Origin: Oscillospiraceae bacterium | Lineage (GTDB): Bacteria; Bacillota; Clostridia; Oscillospirales; Ruminococcaceae | NCBI GenBank assembly: GCA_017550285.1 | Contig: JAFZPP010000016.1 | Span: 62,001-126,000 of the forward strand | Direction: 5' to 3' | Length of the DNA stretch: 64,000 nucleotides | Part shown: positions 34,097 through 43,032 of the stretch, one piece after another | How the letters are laid out: the number at the start of each line of letters is the position of its first letter | Position numbering within the stretch: position 1 is the stretch's first letter | Program-made: the position numbers and the translations under genes | Notes under the pieces: model-generated | The model's database searches: none | The model's input: only the letters and a program-made list of their open reading frames with translations | Told to the model about the DNA's origin: nothing

Positions 34097-35524
34097 TCAG
34101 AGTGCTTTCAGCAGCGCAAGCAGGAATTCCCATGTGCGCGCTGCGGATGCGATGGAGAGCCGTTCCCGCGGCGTGTGAATATCAAGCAGATCGGGACCGA
34201 TTGAGATGCATTGCAGATTCGGGGCTTTTGCGCTGAGAATGCCGCATTCAAGTCCTGCGTGAATTGTCTGGATGACCGGCGGCTTTCTGTAGAGTGCTTC
34301 AAATACGGCAGATGCGGTATGTTCCAGCGCAGTATCGGGGATGTATTCCCATGCAGGATAACTGCCTGATTCCGAAGATGAGCCGCCTGCCGCCCGTACA
34401 TAGCTGTGCAGCTTGTCTGCGAGTAACTGTTTTTCCGCATTGATACCGCTGCGCAGAAGTGCATCAATATGCATGGCATGATCCTTCAATGAGAAAATGC
34501 CGAGATTGAGAGAGGTTTCCGGCATATTGAGCGTATCGTTCATTTTCTGTACGCCGTTTGGCAGCCGCTGCATTTCTTGCAGCAAAGCAAGCGTCGATTC
34601 ACAGGTCAAAGCGGACTGAACGGACGCTTCTGCCATTTTGCACGAAACGGAAAAAACTGTTTCATGCGGATAAGTTTCGGCGATTAGCTGCTGCTGCGCC
34701 GTCACTGCATTCTGTATTGCTTTTGTATCTTCTGTATTGCAGTACACTGTCACAGAGCATTCCGTCGGAATGACATTGTCGCGGACGCCGCCCTCCCATG
34801 CAGCAAGATAAAACGGTACCTGTATTGCAGAAAGCAGCCTGATCATGACAACATTTGCATTGAGCAGCGGCTTATGAATCTCAGCACCGGAATGACCGCC
34901 TGTCAGTCCGGAGATTGCAATGCACAAAGCAGTGCCGTCTGCTGTATCGGTTTCGACCGGATATTGCATATGCACACGCACTCCGCCTGCACAGCCGACA
35001 GTGAAGATGCCTTCCTCCTCCGAATCAATATTGATCAGATAAGTGCCGTCCAGTGCTTCGGGGCTGAGCGCATTAGCGCCGTCCATGCCGGTTTCTTCAT
35101 CTACGGTGAAAACAGCGGTCAGCGGGGGATGCGGAATCGAATCATCTTCGAGAATCGCAAACGCATACGCAATCGCAATGCCGTCATCACCGCCGAGCGT
35201 TGTGCCGTCGGCGCTGAGATATTCCTCTCCCCAGATCAGATCGAGTCCTTCGGTTTCCATATTTTTCGGGCAATCCGGCAGCTTGGCACATACCATATCC
35301 ATATGCCCCTGCAAAATGACACGGGGATGATTCTCATAGCCATTTGATGCTGCTTTGCGGATGATCACATTTCCGGCAGCATCGGAAGAATGCTCGAGAC
35401 CAAGCCGTTCGGCTGTATTCAGTGCCCAGCGGCGTATGCCTTCTGTATGACCGGAGCCGTGCGGAATTGCAGCAAGCTCGGAAAAATACCGGAATACAGC
35501 TTCCGGCTGCGGATATTTCGTCAT
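34097..35524 (-). CDS. pepD: Aminoacyl-histidine dipeptidase
   Basis: 475 residues. M20 metallopeptidase cleaving Xaa-His and other dipeptides in the cytoplasm, typical length for the family. Metal-site motifs seen are LQGHMDMV (first His/Asp), GGDDGIAIAYA (bridging Asp) and DEETGMDGA (catalytic Glu). The ATG follows TGAGGT. It lies nine bases after the YkgJ-type gene in the same operon. Confidence 0.95.
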   Translation of the reverse strand: MTKYPQPEAVFRYFSELAAIPHGSGHTEGIRRWALNTAERLGLEHSSDAAGNVIIRKAASNGYENHPRVILQGHMDMVCAKLPDCPKNMETEGLDLIWGEEYLSADGTTLGGDDGIAIAYAFAILEDDSIPHPPLTAVFTVDEETGMDGANALSPEALDGTYLINIDSEEEGIFTVGCAGGVRVHMQYPVETDTADGTALCIAISGLTGGHSGAEIHKPLLNANVVMIRLLSAIQVPFYLAAWEGGVRDNVIPTECSVTVYCNTEDTKAIQNAVTAQQQLIAETYPHETVFSVSCKMAEASVQSALTCESTLALLQEMQRLPNGVQKMNDTLNMPETSLNLGIFSLKDHAMHIDALLRSGINAEKQLLADKLHSYVRAAGGSSSESGSYPAWEYIPDTALEHTASAVFEALYRKPPVIQTIHAGLECGILSAKAPNLQCISIGPDLLDIHTPRERLSIASAARTWEFLLALLKAL

Positions 35525-35533
35525 ATATATACC

Positions 35534-36004
35534 TCACAGAAAGTGATAATTCGGATGGAAGGGAAGAATCAGGGAAGGGTCTGCCTTTGCTTCTGCCATG
35601 ATGCGGTCTCGCAGACCGTTGTCGAGCAGTCGATTCAGTGCATCATGTTTCGCTGCCGGAACACCGGCACAGCCCTGATAGAGTGCGAGATGCGGCATGC
35701 CGTCTGTATCGCGCATAACGCGGACAGGCCAGATTGAGCAGGCAAACGGCTTCTCCGATGCCGGCAGCGTACAGCCGGAATCCGGATCAAGAAAAGGGCA
35801 TGGTTTTGCTGTATGTGTTTCGTCATAGGGCAGTGTGATGCGGTATCTGCCGTTGTCTTCGATCATCGGATAATCCGGATGATCGGCAAGCCTTGCGGCG
35901 GCTCCGACGGAAAAAGCCGGCAGCTCCCATGCACTTTGCTCCTCAAATACGCAGCAGTTTTTGCATTTTGCACAGGTTTCGGATGAAAGAATATCACTCA
36001 GCAT
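35534..36004 (-). CDS. YkgJ-family cysteine-cluster protein
   Basis: 156 residues. The N-terminal CAKCKNCC, a central CPFLDPDSGC and ACSIWPVRV followed by a late Cys match the YkgJ/FliB-type cluster family thought to bind a metal or Fe-S centre. Exact function unknown. Its ATG overlaps the end of the DUF2156 gene by seven bases and has AAAGGAG within that gene. Confidence 0.85.
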   Translation of the reverse strand: MLSDILSSETCAKCKNCCVFEEQSAWELPAFSVGAAARLADHPDYPMIEDNGRYRITLPYDETHTAKPCPFLDPDSGCTLPASEKPFACSIWPVRVMRDTDGMPHLALYQGCAGVPAAKHDALNRLLDNGLRDRIMAEAKADPSLILPFHPNYHFL

Positions 36005-36912
36005 AAGTCAGACTCCTTTCCGTGCCATTCCGCGTTGAATTTTTCATTGAGCAAGTCGGGGCGATAGGATTGTTTTGATGTGCGCATGCCGTTTTCTCCG
36101 AGGTCTTCTTCGCGGTTGAGATACCGCGCACCGGTCAGACATTTCGCCATTTCATTCGCTACCACGCTCCATGCATGCGGATAATCCGGAATGACTTTTT
36201 CATAATGAACATCGAAGATGCCGGATGATATTTCAGAAACCATTGTCATGCCGACCGGTTTGTCATCTGCATAGAGCAGCAGACCCGAAAGCCCGAGCGC
36301 ATCCATATTCTCGCATGCTTCGGCGATACAGCTTCGTTCATACAGAAGCGAAGGTTCATACGGGTCGGGACGAGCCGCAAGCCATTGATCGGCAATTCCC
36401 AGTGCAAATGACATATTTTCCGGAATCAGCGGCTGAATATAAGCATCGGGATTTGCACGCCAGAACTGCGAGATATGATTCCGCTTCCCGTGGTAACGGC
36501 TCCCGCGCAGTTCTGCCAGATTATCGCGCAGATACAGATATTCTGTATACTTCTCGGCACATGTGAATGTAAAGCAATCAGGAAATGCAGCCGCGAGAAG
36601 ATTACACTGGGATTTTGTCAGCAGTGATAAACGCAACGGCAGGTTGCGTTCGTCTGCATCCGCATACAGCAATCTGACTGCCGTGCGGAGATCGCCTTCA
36701 CCGAGCGGAAAACCGTATGTACCTGCACGCAGTCCGTCTGAATAACGCCGCAGAAGCAATTTTTCTGAGAAAGCAATTTCAGTGCCGTATTTTGCCCGAA
36801 GCAGGTAGAGATTGACAAAGGAAGCGTCATTTTCAACAGCCTTTGCATATGCAGCCGCATCACAGACAGCCTTCCGGTCCGAGAGGGCAGGGGGTGCAAA
36901 ATGTATCGCCAT
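35998..36912 (-). CDS. DUF2156 protein (GNAT-like, phosphatidylglycerol lysyltransferase-related)
   Basis: 304 residues, soluble, no membrane helices. It matches the DUF2156 double acetyltransferase-like fold related to the C-terminal part of MprF (aminoacyl transfer to lipids). Seen are ELRGSRYHGKRNHISQF (conserved Lys/Arg-rich loop) and YLNREEDLGENGMRTSK near the end. Without the MprF flippase part its acceptor is unknown. ATG follows GAAAGGCGG. First gene of the operon with YkgJ, pepD, sbcD and sbcC. Confidence 0.88.
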   Translation of the reverse strand: MAIHFAPPALSDRKAVCDAAAYAKAVENDASFVNLYLLRAKYGTEIAFSEKLLLRRYSDGLRAGTYGFPLGEGDLRTAVRLLYADADERNLPLRLSLLTKSQCNLLAAAFPDCFTFTCAEKYTEYLYLRDNLAELRGSRYHGKRNHISQFWRANPDAYIQPLIPENMSFALGIADQWLAARPDPYEPSLLYERSCIAEACENMDALGLSGLLLYADDKPVGMTMVSEISSGIFDVHYEKVIPDYPHAWSVVANEMAKCLTGARYLNREEDLGENGMRTSKQSYRPDLLNEKFNAEWHGKESDLC

Positions 36913-36947
36913 GCGGAAATCCGCCTTTCGTTTTGGGTTATCATTAT

Positions 36948-36976
36948 ATTATACCATGATCGTCAGTATTTGTCAA
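36948..36976 (-). promoter_or_regulatory. Promoter of the DUF2156-ykgJ-pepD-sbcDC operon
   Basis: Minus strand TTGACA (36971-36976), 17 bases, TATAAT (36948-36953), perfect consensus. A second TATAAT overlaps just downstream. Confidence 0.88.
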
Positions 36977-36989
36977 ACCGCAGATATAT

Positions 36990-37025
36990 GAAAAAGCAAG
37001 CTGTGTACAGCTCCACAGCCTGCTT
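36990..37025 (-). terminator. Terminator of the two-component operon
   Basis: Minus strand AAGCAGGCTGTG pairs with CACAGCTTGCTT (one mismatch) and is followed by TTTTC. It begins at the kinase stop codon. Confidence 0.82.
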
Positions 37026-38019
37026 ATACGACAGAATGATAAAAACGGATGTCGAACTGTGCCCCGTGCGGTTCAATATTCCGCACCTGAATACTGCCGC
37101 CCTGTGATGTGATAATACGCCGCGCAAACGAAAGTCCGATACCGTAGCCTGTTTTGGAGAAGGGCGTGCCGCGGTAGAAGCGTTCAAATACGTGCGGCAA
37201 ATCCGTTTCGGAGATTCCGGAGCCGGAATCCGTAATCAGAATGCCGGTGTATATTGCATTTGTCTCGGAGGAGATTGCGATTGTGCCGCCTTCCGGTGTG
37301 TGCTCCATACAGTTTTTGAGCAGATTGCAGAAGGCTTCGGTACAGTAGGGCAGATCGCCGGTGATTTTATCTTCGTCGCCGATATCGAGATTGACCGCAA
37401 TATCTTTCAATTCCAGCGCGATTGAGATCGGCTCGAGTGCATCGGCAATCAGAGTGCGGCAGGAAAATTCTGTTTTCTGGAATGTCACTGATCCGGCATC
37501 CAGACGGGACAGTCCGAGGAGCGTTTCAATCATCCATTGCATCCGCGAAAGCATGGATTGCAGCTCCTGCAAATTTTCATATTGCTGTGCTTTTGTCAAA
37601 TTCGGCTTCCGCATCAGATCAACCAGCAGGATTACGGAGGTCAGCGGAGTCCGAAGCTGATGCGAAATATCTTCCAGCGATTCCTGCATGAAACTGCGTT
37701 CCTGCCGGAGTGCGGCATTTTGTTCACGCAGTCTTGCGGTCATTTTTCCGATTTCCGATGCAAGGATACTCAGTTCGCCTTCACTGTAGGAATCAAAAGT
37801 GACCTGTTCTGCGCCGTGCAGAATGCTGCTGATTTCATCGCATAATTTGCTGATTTGCCGTCTGCGGAGCGCATCAAAATATTTGCGGAGAAATACGGCA
37901 GTCAGTCCGGTACACAGGACAATGACCGATGCGACCGGATGCAGCAGCCAGCAGATTGCTGCGGTAATTGCCAGAAGCACAAGATAAAGTGCTGTTTCGA
38001 TACCTTTATAATCCTTCAT
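37024..38019 (-). CDS. Sensor histidine kinase
   Basis: 331 residues. Two membrane helices near the N-terminus (about 9-27 and 29-45) with almost no extracellular loop, so it probably senses the membrane or a partner. A HAMP-like and coiled region leads to the H box EDISHQLRTPLTS, then the N box NLLKNCMEHTPEGG, G1 DSGSGI and G2 GYGIGLSFARRI. Intramembrane-sensing kinases of this type often answer cell-envelope stress. Start overlaps the regulator stop by four bases. Confidence 0.93.
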   Translation of the reverse strand: MKDYKGIETALYLVLLAITAAICWLLHPVASVIVLCTGLTAVFLRKYFDALRRRQISKLCDEISSILHGAEQVTFDSYSEGELSILASEIGKMTARLREQNAALRQERSFMQESLEDISHQLRTPLTSVILLVDLMRKPNLTKAQQYENLQELQSMLSRMQWMIETLLGLSRLDAGSVTFQKTEFSCRTLIADALEPISIALELKDIAVNLDIGDEDKITGDLPYCTEAFCNLLKNCMEHTPEGGTIAISSETNAIYTGILITDSGSGISETDLPHVFERFYRGTPFSKTGYGIGLSFARRIITSQGGSIQVRNIEPHGAQFDIRFYHSVV

Positions 38020-38690
38020 TGTGATACGACCTTATAGCCCATGCCGCGAACGGTTTTGATGATCTTCGGATTCTGCGGATCATCCTCGATTTTTTCGCGC
38101 AGTCGTTTCATATAGACATTCAGCGTGTTGTCTGAGACAAATTGACTGGATACCGACCAAAGCTCGTCAATCAGTCTGTCACGCGAAAGAAGCTGATCCT
38201 TGTTGGTCATCAGAATGAGCAGCAGACGGTATTCGAGTGCCGAGAGAAAAAGCTCTGTACCGTTTTTGGCGACGGTTCCTTTCGTCTGATCCAGAACAAG
38301 CTCCTGACAGATTATCTGACCGGAGCCGCGCTGTGAACGCCGCAGTGCATTTTTGATGCGTGCAATCAATTCACGCGGACGGAAAGGTTTGCCGATATAG
38401 TCATCCGCACCGACATCGAATCCCGCGACTGTGCAGGCTTCATCAGCAGATGCGGTGAGAAAGATTACGGGTACATCCGATTCTTTTTTGATTGCGCCGC
38501 AGACAGAGAAGCCGTTTCCGTCTTGCAAGGATACATCGAGCAGAACGCAGTCAAAGCTGTTTTTTTCAAACAGCGTAAGGCCGTCTGTCTGACCGGCTGC
38601 ATGTGTCACCTGAAATCCCTCGGACATCAGAAATCGAATCAGTGTGCGCGCGAGCTGTTCATCATCTTCCACAAGCAGAATATTCGGCAA
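38016..38690 (-). CDS. OmpR-family response regulator
   Basis: 224 residues. Receiver domain (1-118) with acidic pocket EDDE, phospho-Asp in LLDVSLQDG, Thr in LTASAD, Lys in IGKPF. Winged-helix DNA-binding domain (about 128-222) ending in IKTVRGMGYKV. Partner of the adjacent kinase. Its promoter region is shared with the divergent GH10 gene, so control of that gene is conceivable but not shown. Confidence 0.95.
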   Translation of the reverse strand: MPNILLVEDDEQLARTLIRFLMSEGFQVTHAAGQTDGLTLFEKNSFDCVLLDVSLQDGNGFSVCGAIKKESDVPVIFLTASADEACTVAGFDVGADDYIGKPFRPRELIARIKNALRRSQRGSGQIICQELVLDQTKGTVAKNGTELFLSALEYRLLLILMTNKDQLLSRDRLIDELWSVSSQFVSDNTLNVYMKRLREKIEDDPQNPKIIKTVRGMGYKVVSQ

Positions 38691-38724
38691 GAGATCACTC
38701 CCTTTCGGCGTATTTGATAATACA

Positions 38725-38753
38725 ATTATATCATATTACGATGCAAAAAGCAA
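38725..38753 (-). promoter_or_regulatory. Promoter of the two-component operon
   Basis: Minus strand TTGCTT (38748-38753), 17 bases, TATAAT (38725-38730). Confidence 0.75.
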
Positions 38754-38868
38754 GCTGAGAATGGTTTCTTTAATGCAGCAGCTGAACAGCCGGAGAGCTT
38801 TAGATCAACGGAGCCGCGCACGGCGCGGTCGCAATATTTGCAAGAATTGCGATGTTTGGTGTATTTCG

Positions 38869-38897
38869 TTGACTTTATGCACAATATATGCTATGAT
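38869..38897 (+). promoter_or_regulatory. Promoter for the GH10 gene
   Basis: TTGACT (38869-38874), 17 bases, TATGAT (38892-38897), 55 bases before the start. Confidence 0.78.
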
Positions 38898-38903
38898 ATA
38901 AAT

Positions 38904-38925
38904 GGCGTTATATGGTCATAATACC
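38904..38925 (+). promoter_or_regulatory. 5'-terminal stem-loop of the GH10 mRNA
   Basis: GGCGTTAT (38904-38911) pairs with ATAATACC (38918-38925) with one C-A mismatch and one G-T. It begins at the predicted transcription start. Confidence 0.5.
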
Positions 38926-38952
38926 GCAATATTATTTTAAAGGGGAAGGCGA

Positions 38953-41900
38953 ATGATGAAAGGCAAGAGAATCTTCAGCGCGGCAGGTGCTGCGGCAGTT
39001 CTGCTTGGAACCGTTTCTGTATTACCGGTACAGATGACTGTTTATGCAGAACCGACCGAGCTGTTCTCGGATGATTTCGAGGACGGAAATTCCTGCGGCT
39101 GGGCATCACACGGCGGAGCAGCGACTGTTTCGCTCACGACCGATCAGGCACACAGCGGTAAATCGAGTATGTTTATTACAGACCGTGAGCAGGACTGGCA
39201 GGGTGCGGAATGCAGTAAGGTCGGAAAGTTCTATGCCGGTGAAACCTACAGCTGTTCGATCTGGTTCTACTATGATGATGCTTCGGCAAATGAACAGCAG
39301 AGCTTCCAGCTTGGTTATAAGTATGTTCAAAACGGTGAAACGAAGTACAGCAGTGTCGGACAGGTCAATGCTGAAAAAGGCGAATGGAGCGAGATGAAGG
39401 CGGATGTGACGTTCCCGGAAGGCGTGACGGGCATTACGCTTTATACGCAGTGCAGTGATACGGATTTGCCGTACTATATTGATGACTGTACGGCAACCGG
39501 CGAACCGCATGAAGGCAGTGATGCTGAGGGTTTTTCATACGATTTTGAGGACGGCAAGGTCGGAGACTGGTACGGCAGATCATGTGATGTCAAAATCAGT
39601 GAGAAAATGGCTCACAGCGGCGATTATTCAATTTATACAAGCAACCGTTCCGAGCTCTGGATGAGCCCTGCTGTTGACTGTACGCTTTACTGCAAGCCGG
39701 GCGGCTACTACTCTTTCTCGTGCTGGGTTGCATACGACGGTGAAAACTGGACCGACACTGCGGCATTCCAGAGCTATCTGATGTACAATCTCGGCGGTGA
39801 AACGCAGTATATGAATCTTGCGGACGAAATGACAGCACGCGGCGAGTGGGTACAGATTTCGACACGCTATACGATTCCCGAAGGTGCGACGAATATTGCA
39901 TTCTATGTGCAGCCGAAGTGGTCGAGCAATCCGTCCGATCAGGATCTGCGAATGGATTTCTATCTGGATGATGTCGAATGCAAGGCACTTGCCGATCCGG
40001 AAATCGAGAAGGATATCCCGAATCTGAAGGATACATATGAAAAGCAGTTCAAACTCGGCTGTGCGGCAACCGTTTCGGAGATTACACCGCAAGCCGCGCA
40101 GGATATTGTCTTAAAGCATTTCAATTCACTGACACTCGGCAATGAACTGAAGCCGGAAGCATTGTTGGATGCCAAGAAAATGCAGGCATCCGGCAGCGAG
40201 ACAGATGTTTCTGTCAATTTGCAGGGAGCAGATAAGCTCCTGACCTTTGCAAAAGAGAATCATCTGCCGGTTCGCGGTCATACGCTTGTCTGGCATAGTC
40301 AGACTCCGGATTGGTTCTTCCGCAAGGGATACAAAGAGGGCGGCGAATGGGCTTCGCGCGAAACTATGCTCAAGCGCATGGAGAACTACATCAAGGCAGT
40401 TTTCGCACAGCTTAAATCGCAGTATCCGGATGTCGATTTCTATTGCTGGGATGTCGTCAATGAGGCGTTTCTCGATGACGGCTCCTACCGCAAGCCCGGT
40501 TCAACCGAGGAAAACGAGGCATATTCTCCGTGGATCAAGACAATCGGCGAGGACTATATTACCTATGCGTTCCGGTATGCAAGAGAATATGCGCCGGAGC
40601 GCACAAAGCTGTTTTACAATGACTTCAATGAGTATACGCCGGCAAAGCGTGATGCGATCATTAAAATGGTCAAGGGCTTGCAGGAGGAGGAGCTGATTGA
40701 CGGCATCGGCATGCAGTCGCATTTGCAGATGAGTTCACCGACACCGGACAGCTATGCAGAAGCGCTAAAAAAATACGGCGCGCTCGGTCTTGAGATTCAT
40801 GTGACCGAGCTGGATATCAACACGAAGGACGGCTCCCGTTCCGGTCAGCTTGAGCTTGCGCAGCGCTATCGTGATATCATGAATACGATTCTCAGCGCAA
40901 AGAAAGACGGCGTCAATGTCACGGCAGTTGTTATCTGGGGCATCACCGATTCGACAAGCTGGATCGGCGGTTATCCGGTACTCTTTGATGAGGATTACCA
41001 CGCGAAGCCTTCTTTCTACGCAGTGCAGGACCCTTCGCAGAATATCCAGACCGTGAAGAATAAGGACGCGATTTCTGCCGGAAAAGAACAAGGCTTTGAC
41101 TTGCAGGCACCGGCGAAAATCGGTGACAAGGGTACATTCAAAGCAGTTTATGACAATGAGGGCAATCTGGTGATTTCCGTGACTGCGACAGCCGCAGCCG
41201 ATCTGAAAATCATGCTTGACGGAAAAGAAGTCGTCTCCAAGAGCATGACGGCAGGGCAGACCTATGAAGCAGAGATTCCGGTCACAGAGCATAAAATCGG
41301 CACGCAGTACAGCTTTGATATTGCACTCGGCGATACCGCATGGAACAGCCTCGACGGCAAGCTCTCCGCTGAGAACTGCGGTACGCTTACGGTTGCGGCG
41401 GAACCTGTATGCGGTGAGGCTGCATCCGGTGCACCCGTGATTGACGGCAAGATCGACGACATCTGGCAGAATGCGAAGGAACTGAAAATCGACAATTTTA
41501 CCATGGGCAAAAAGGGAACCAATGCACAGGGAACGGCAAGAGTGCTCTGGGACAGCAAAAATCTCTATGTTCTGGTTGAGGTTACCGATCCGAACGGTAC
41601 AAACGCATCCAGCGGCAATCACTGGGAATGCGATACGGTCGAGGTGTTCTTTGACCAGAATAACGAAAAGACTGCTTCCTATCAGAATGATGACATTCAG
41701 TGCCGCGTCGGTTATGATAACAGCAAATCGGTTTCCGATAACCGTTCTGTGGACGATTTCACCTCTGCTGCTGCAAAGACTTCGTCGGGCTATCTCGTGG
41801 AGATTGCAATTCCGGCAGTGAACGGCACGCTGAAATCCGGTCAGACAGTCGGCTTTGATATTCAGATCAATGACGATGCGGGTACCGGTGAACGTGCAGG

Positions 41901-42192
41901 TTCTGTCATCTGGAGCGGCGATAAATCCGGCATGGGCTATACTGACGCGCGCTGCTTCGGCGTATTGAAGCTGACAGGACAGTCCTCCGCAAATCTGGGA
42001 GATGTCAATCTCGACGGCGATGTCGATGTATCGGATGCAGTTCTGCTGGCACGCTATGTCGCAGAGGACAGCGGAGCAAATATTCAGGCGCAGGGCAAGA
42101 TCAATGCCGATGTGGACGGCGTAACCGGCCTGACCGGCGATGATGTGATTCAGATTCTCAAATACATTGCAAAGATCATCAAAACATTTTAA
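38953..42192 (+). CDS. GH10 xylanase with CBM22-like, CBM9 and dockerin modules
   Basis: 1,079 residues. Signal peptide (1-31); two CBM22-like beta-sandwich modules (about 36-175 and 190-350), both opening with a DDFEDGN/YDFEDGK motif; GH10 barrel (about 360-695) with LVWHSQTPDWFF, acid/base Glu in WDVVNEAF and nucleophile Glu in EIHVTELDIN; a linker domain of about 100 residues; CBM9 (about 815-1010, VIDGKIDDIWQNA onward); and dockerin (DVNLDGDVDVSD). Dockerin loop 2, DVDGVTGLTGDD, departs from the calcium consensus. Secreted cellulosomal xylanase. Starts at ATGATG after AAAGGGGAAGG; either could initiate. Confidence 0.95.
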   Translation: MMKGKRIFSAAGAAAVLLGTVSVLPVQMTVYAEPTELFSDDFEDGNSCGWASHGGAATVSLTTDQAHSGKSSMFITDREQDWQGAECSKVGKFYAGETYSCSIWFYYDDASANEQQSFQLGYKYVQNGETKYSSVGQVNAEKGEWSEMKADVTFPEGVTGITLYTQCSDTDLPYYIDDCTATGEPHEGSDAEGFSYDFEDGKVGDWYGRSCDVKISEKMAHSGDYSIYTSNRSELWMSPAVDCTLYCKPGGYYSFSCWVAYDGENWTDTAAFQSYLMYNLGGETQYMNLADEMTARGEWVQISTRYTIPEGATNIAFYVQPKWSSNPSDQDLRMDFYLDDVECKALADPEIEKDIPNLKDTYEKQFKLGCAATVSEITPQAAQDIVLKHFNSLTLGNELKPEALLDAKKMQASGSETDVSVNLQGADKLLTFAKENHLPVRGHTLVWHSQTPDWFFRKGYKEGGEWASRETMLKRMENYIKAVFAQLKSQYPDVDFYCWDVVNEAFLDDGSYRKPGSTEENEAYSPWIKTIGEDYITYAFRYAREYAPERTKLFYNDFNEYTPAKRDAIIKMVKGLQEEELIDGIGMQSHLQMSSPTPDSYAEALKKYGALGLEIHVTELDINTKDGSRSGQLELAQRYRDIMNTILSAKKDGVNVTAVVIWGITDSTSWIGGYPVLFDEDYHAKPSFYAVQDPSQNIQTVKNKDAISAGKEQGFDLQAPAKIGDKGTFKAVYDNEGNLVISVTATAAADLKIMLDGKEVVSKSMTAGQTYEAEIPVTEHKIGTQYSFDIALGDTAWNSLDGKLSAENCGTLTVAAEPVCGEAASGAPVIDGKIDDIWQNAKELKIDNFTMGKKGTNAQGTARVLWDSKNLYVLVEVTDPNGTNASSGNHWECDTVEVFFDQNNEKTASYQNDDIQCRVGYDNSKSVSDNRSVDDFTSAAAKTSSGYLVEIAIPAVNGTLKSGQTVGFDIQINDDAGTGERAGSVIWSGDKSGMGYTDARCFGVLKLTGQSSANLGDVNLDGDVDVSDAVLLARYVAEDSGANIQAQGKINADVDGVTGLTGDDVIQILKYIAKIIKTF

Positions 42193-42201
42193 TTGCAAAG
42201 A

Positions 42202-42241
42202 AAACAGCACGGCAGATTCTCCCTGCCGTGCTGTTTCTTTT
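42202..42241 (+). terminator. Terminator of the GH10 gene
   Basis: AAACAGCACGGCAG (42202-42215) pairs perfectly with CTGCCGTGCTGTTT (42223-42236), followed by CTTTTAT. Confidence 0.93.
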
Positions 42242-42336
42242 ATGCATCTTTCATATGTTTATCACAATGGCATGGTAAGATAATCGTATAGAAAAAAGCA
42301 CATCCATTCTACAGCTTAATGAAACGAGGAAAAGAT

Positions 42337-42993
42337 ATGAAACACTTAGGGGCAGTTCTGCTGTTTACCGGCGGTTTGCTGCTGAGCGCATGCGGATTAT
42401 CCTCCCTGCCGGAAATCAGTATCGCAGATTCTCAGCATGAAGCTGCTGCGCCTTCCGGAACCGATGCGTCCGCAGATATCCGGAATGAAAACAGCAGCAA
42501 TACGGCATCCTCTGAAACGGAGTCTGATTTCCCTGATCTTGTCAGCTTTACCGCATCTACCATTGACGGAAGCAGCTTTTCGCCGGAGGACTTTGCTGCT
42601 GCGGATGTGACGGCAATCAATATCTGGTCTACGACATGCGGACCCTGTGTCCGCGAAATGCCGGAGCTGGCGGAATATGCAAAGACACTTCCGGAGAATC
42701 TGCGGATTATAACATGGTGTCTGGATGCGAATATTTCAGCGACATGTTCTGAAATCGAAAAATATCTGAACGAATGCGGCTTTACCGGCATCACGCTGGC
42801 GTCCGGTGACGGTGATTTGCAGAAGCTGTATGAACAACTGATGTATACGCCGACAACAGTTTTTGTCGATGCAAACGGCAATCAGGTCGGCGAGCCGCTG
42901 ATCGGTGCGGGCAATATCTCCGAACGATATTCGGCGCAGTTCGAGGCAGCACTGCATCAGCTCGGAATTGAATCTACACTGAAATCTGAATAA
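42337..42993 (+). CDS. Thioredoxin-fold (TlpA/ResA-like) lipoprotein
   Basis: 218 residues. Lipoprotein signal with lipobox LLSAC, a Ser/Glu spacer, then a thioredoxin-like domain (about 70-215) with redox motif TTCGPC and cis-Pro region YTPTTVFVD. Outside the membrane it would reduce or form disulfides in secreted proteins or cytochromes. No ccdA-type partner lies beside it. ATG at 42337 is six bases from GAGGA; the ATG six codons upstream has no site. Confidence 0.92.
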   Translation: MKHLGAVLLFTGGLLLSACGLSSLPEISIADSQHEAAAPSGTDASADIRNENSSNTASSETESDFPDLVSFTASTIDGSSFSPEDFAAADVTAINIWSTTCGPCVREMPELAEYAKTLPENLRIITWCLDANISATCSEIEKYLNECGFTGITLASGDGDLQKLYEQLMYTPTTVFVDANGNQVGEPLIGAGNISERYSAQFEAALHQLGIESTLKSE

Positions 42994-42999
42994 ACGGAG

Positions 43000-43031
43000 A
43001 CCGCAGAGCTTTCACCGGCTCTGCGGTTTTG
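43000..43031. terminator. Convergent terminator
   Basis: ACCGCAGAGC (43000-43009) pairs with GCTCTGCGGT (43018-43027), then TTTTGC, between the thioredoxin-like and GHL10 genes. Confidence 0.88.
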
Positions 43032-43032
43032 C

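Noticed and set aside
40765-42210. 481-residue minus-strand open frame
   Set aside because: Antisense to the GH10/CBM9/dockerin coding region, without family motifs.
42256-42284. Possible promoter GATAAT before the thioredoxin-like gene
   Set aside because: No recognisable -35 at the right distance; left out as unsupported.
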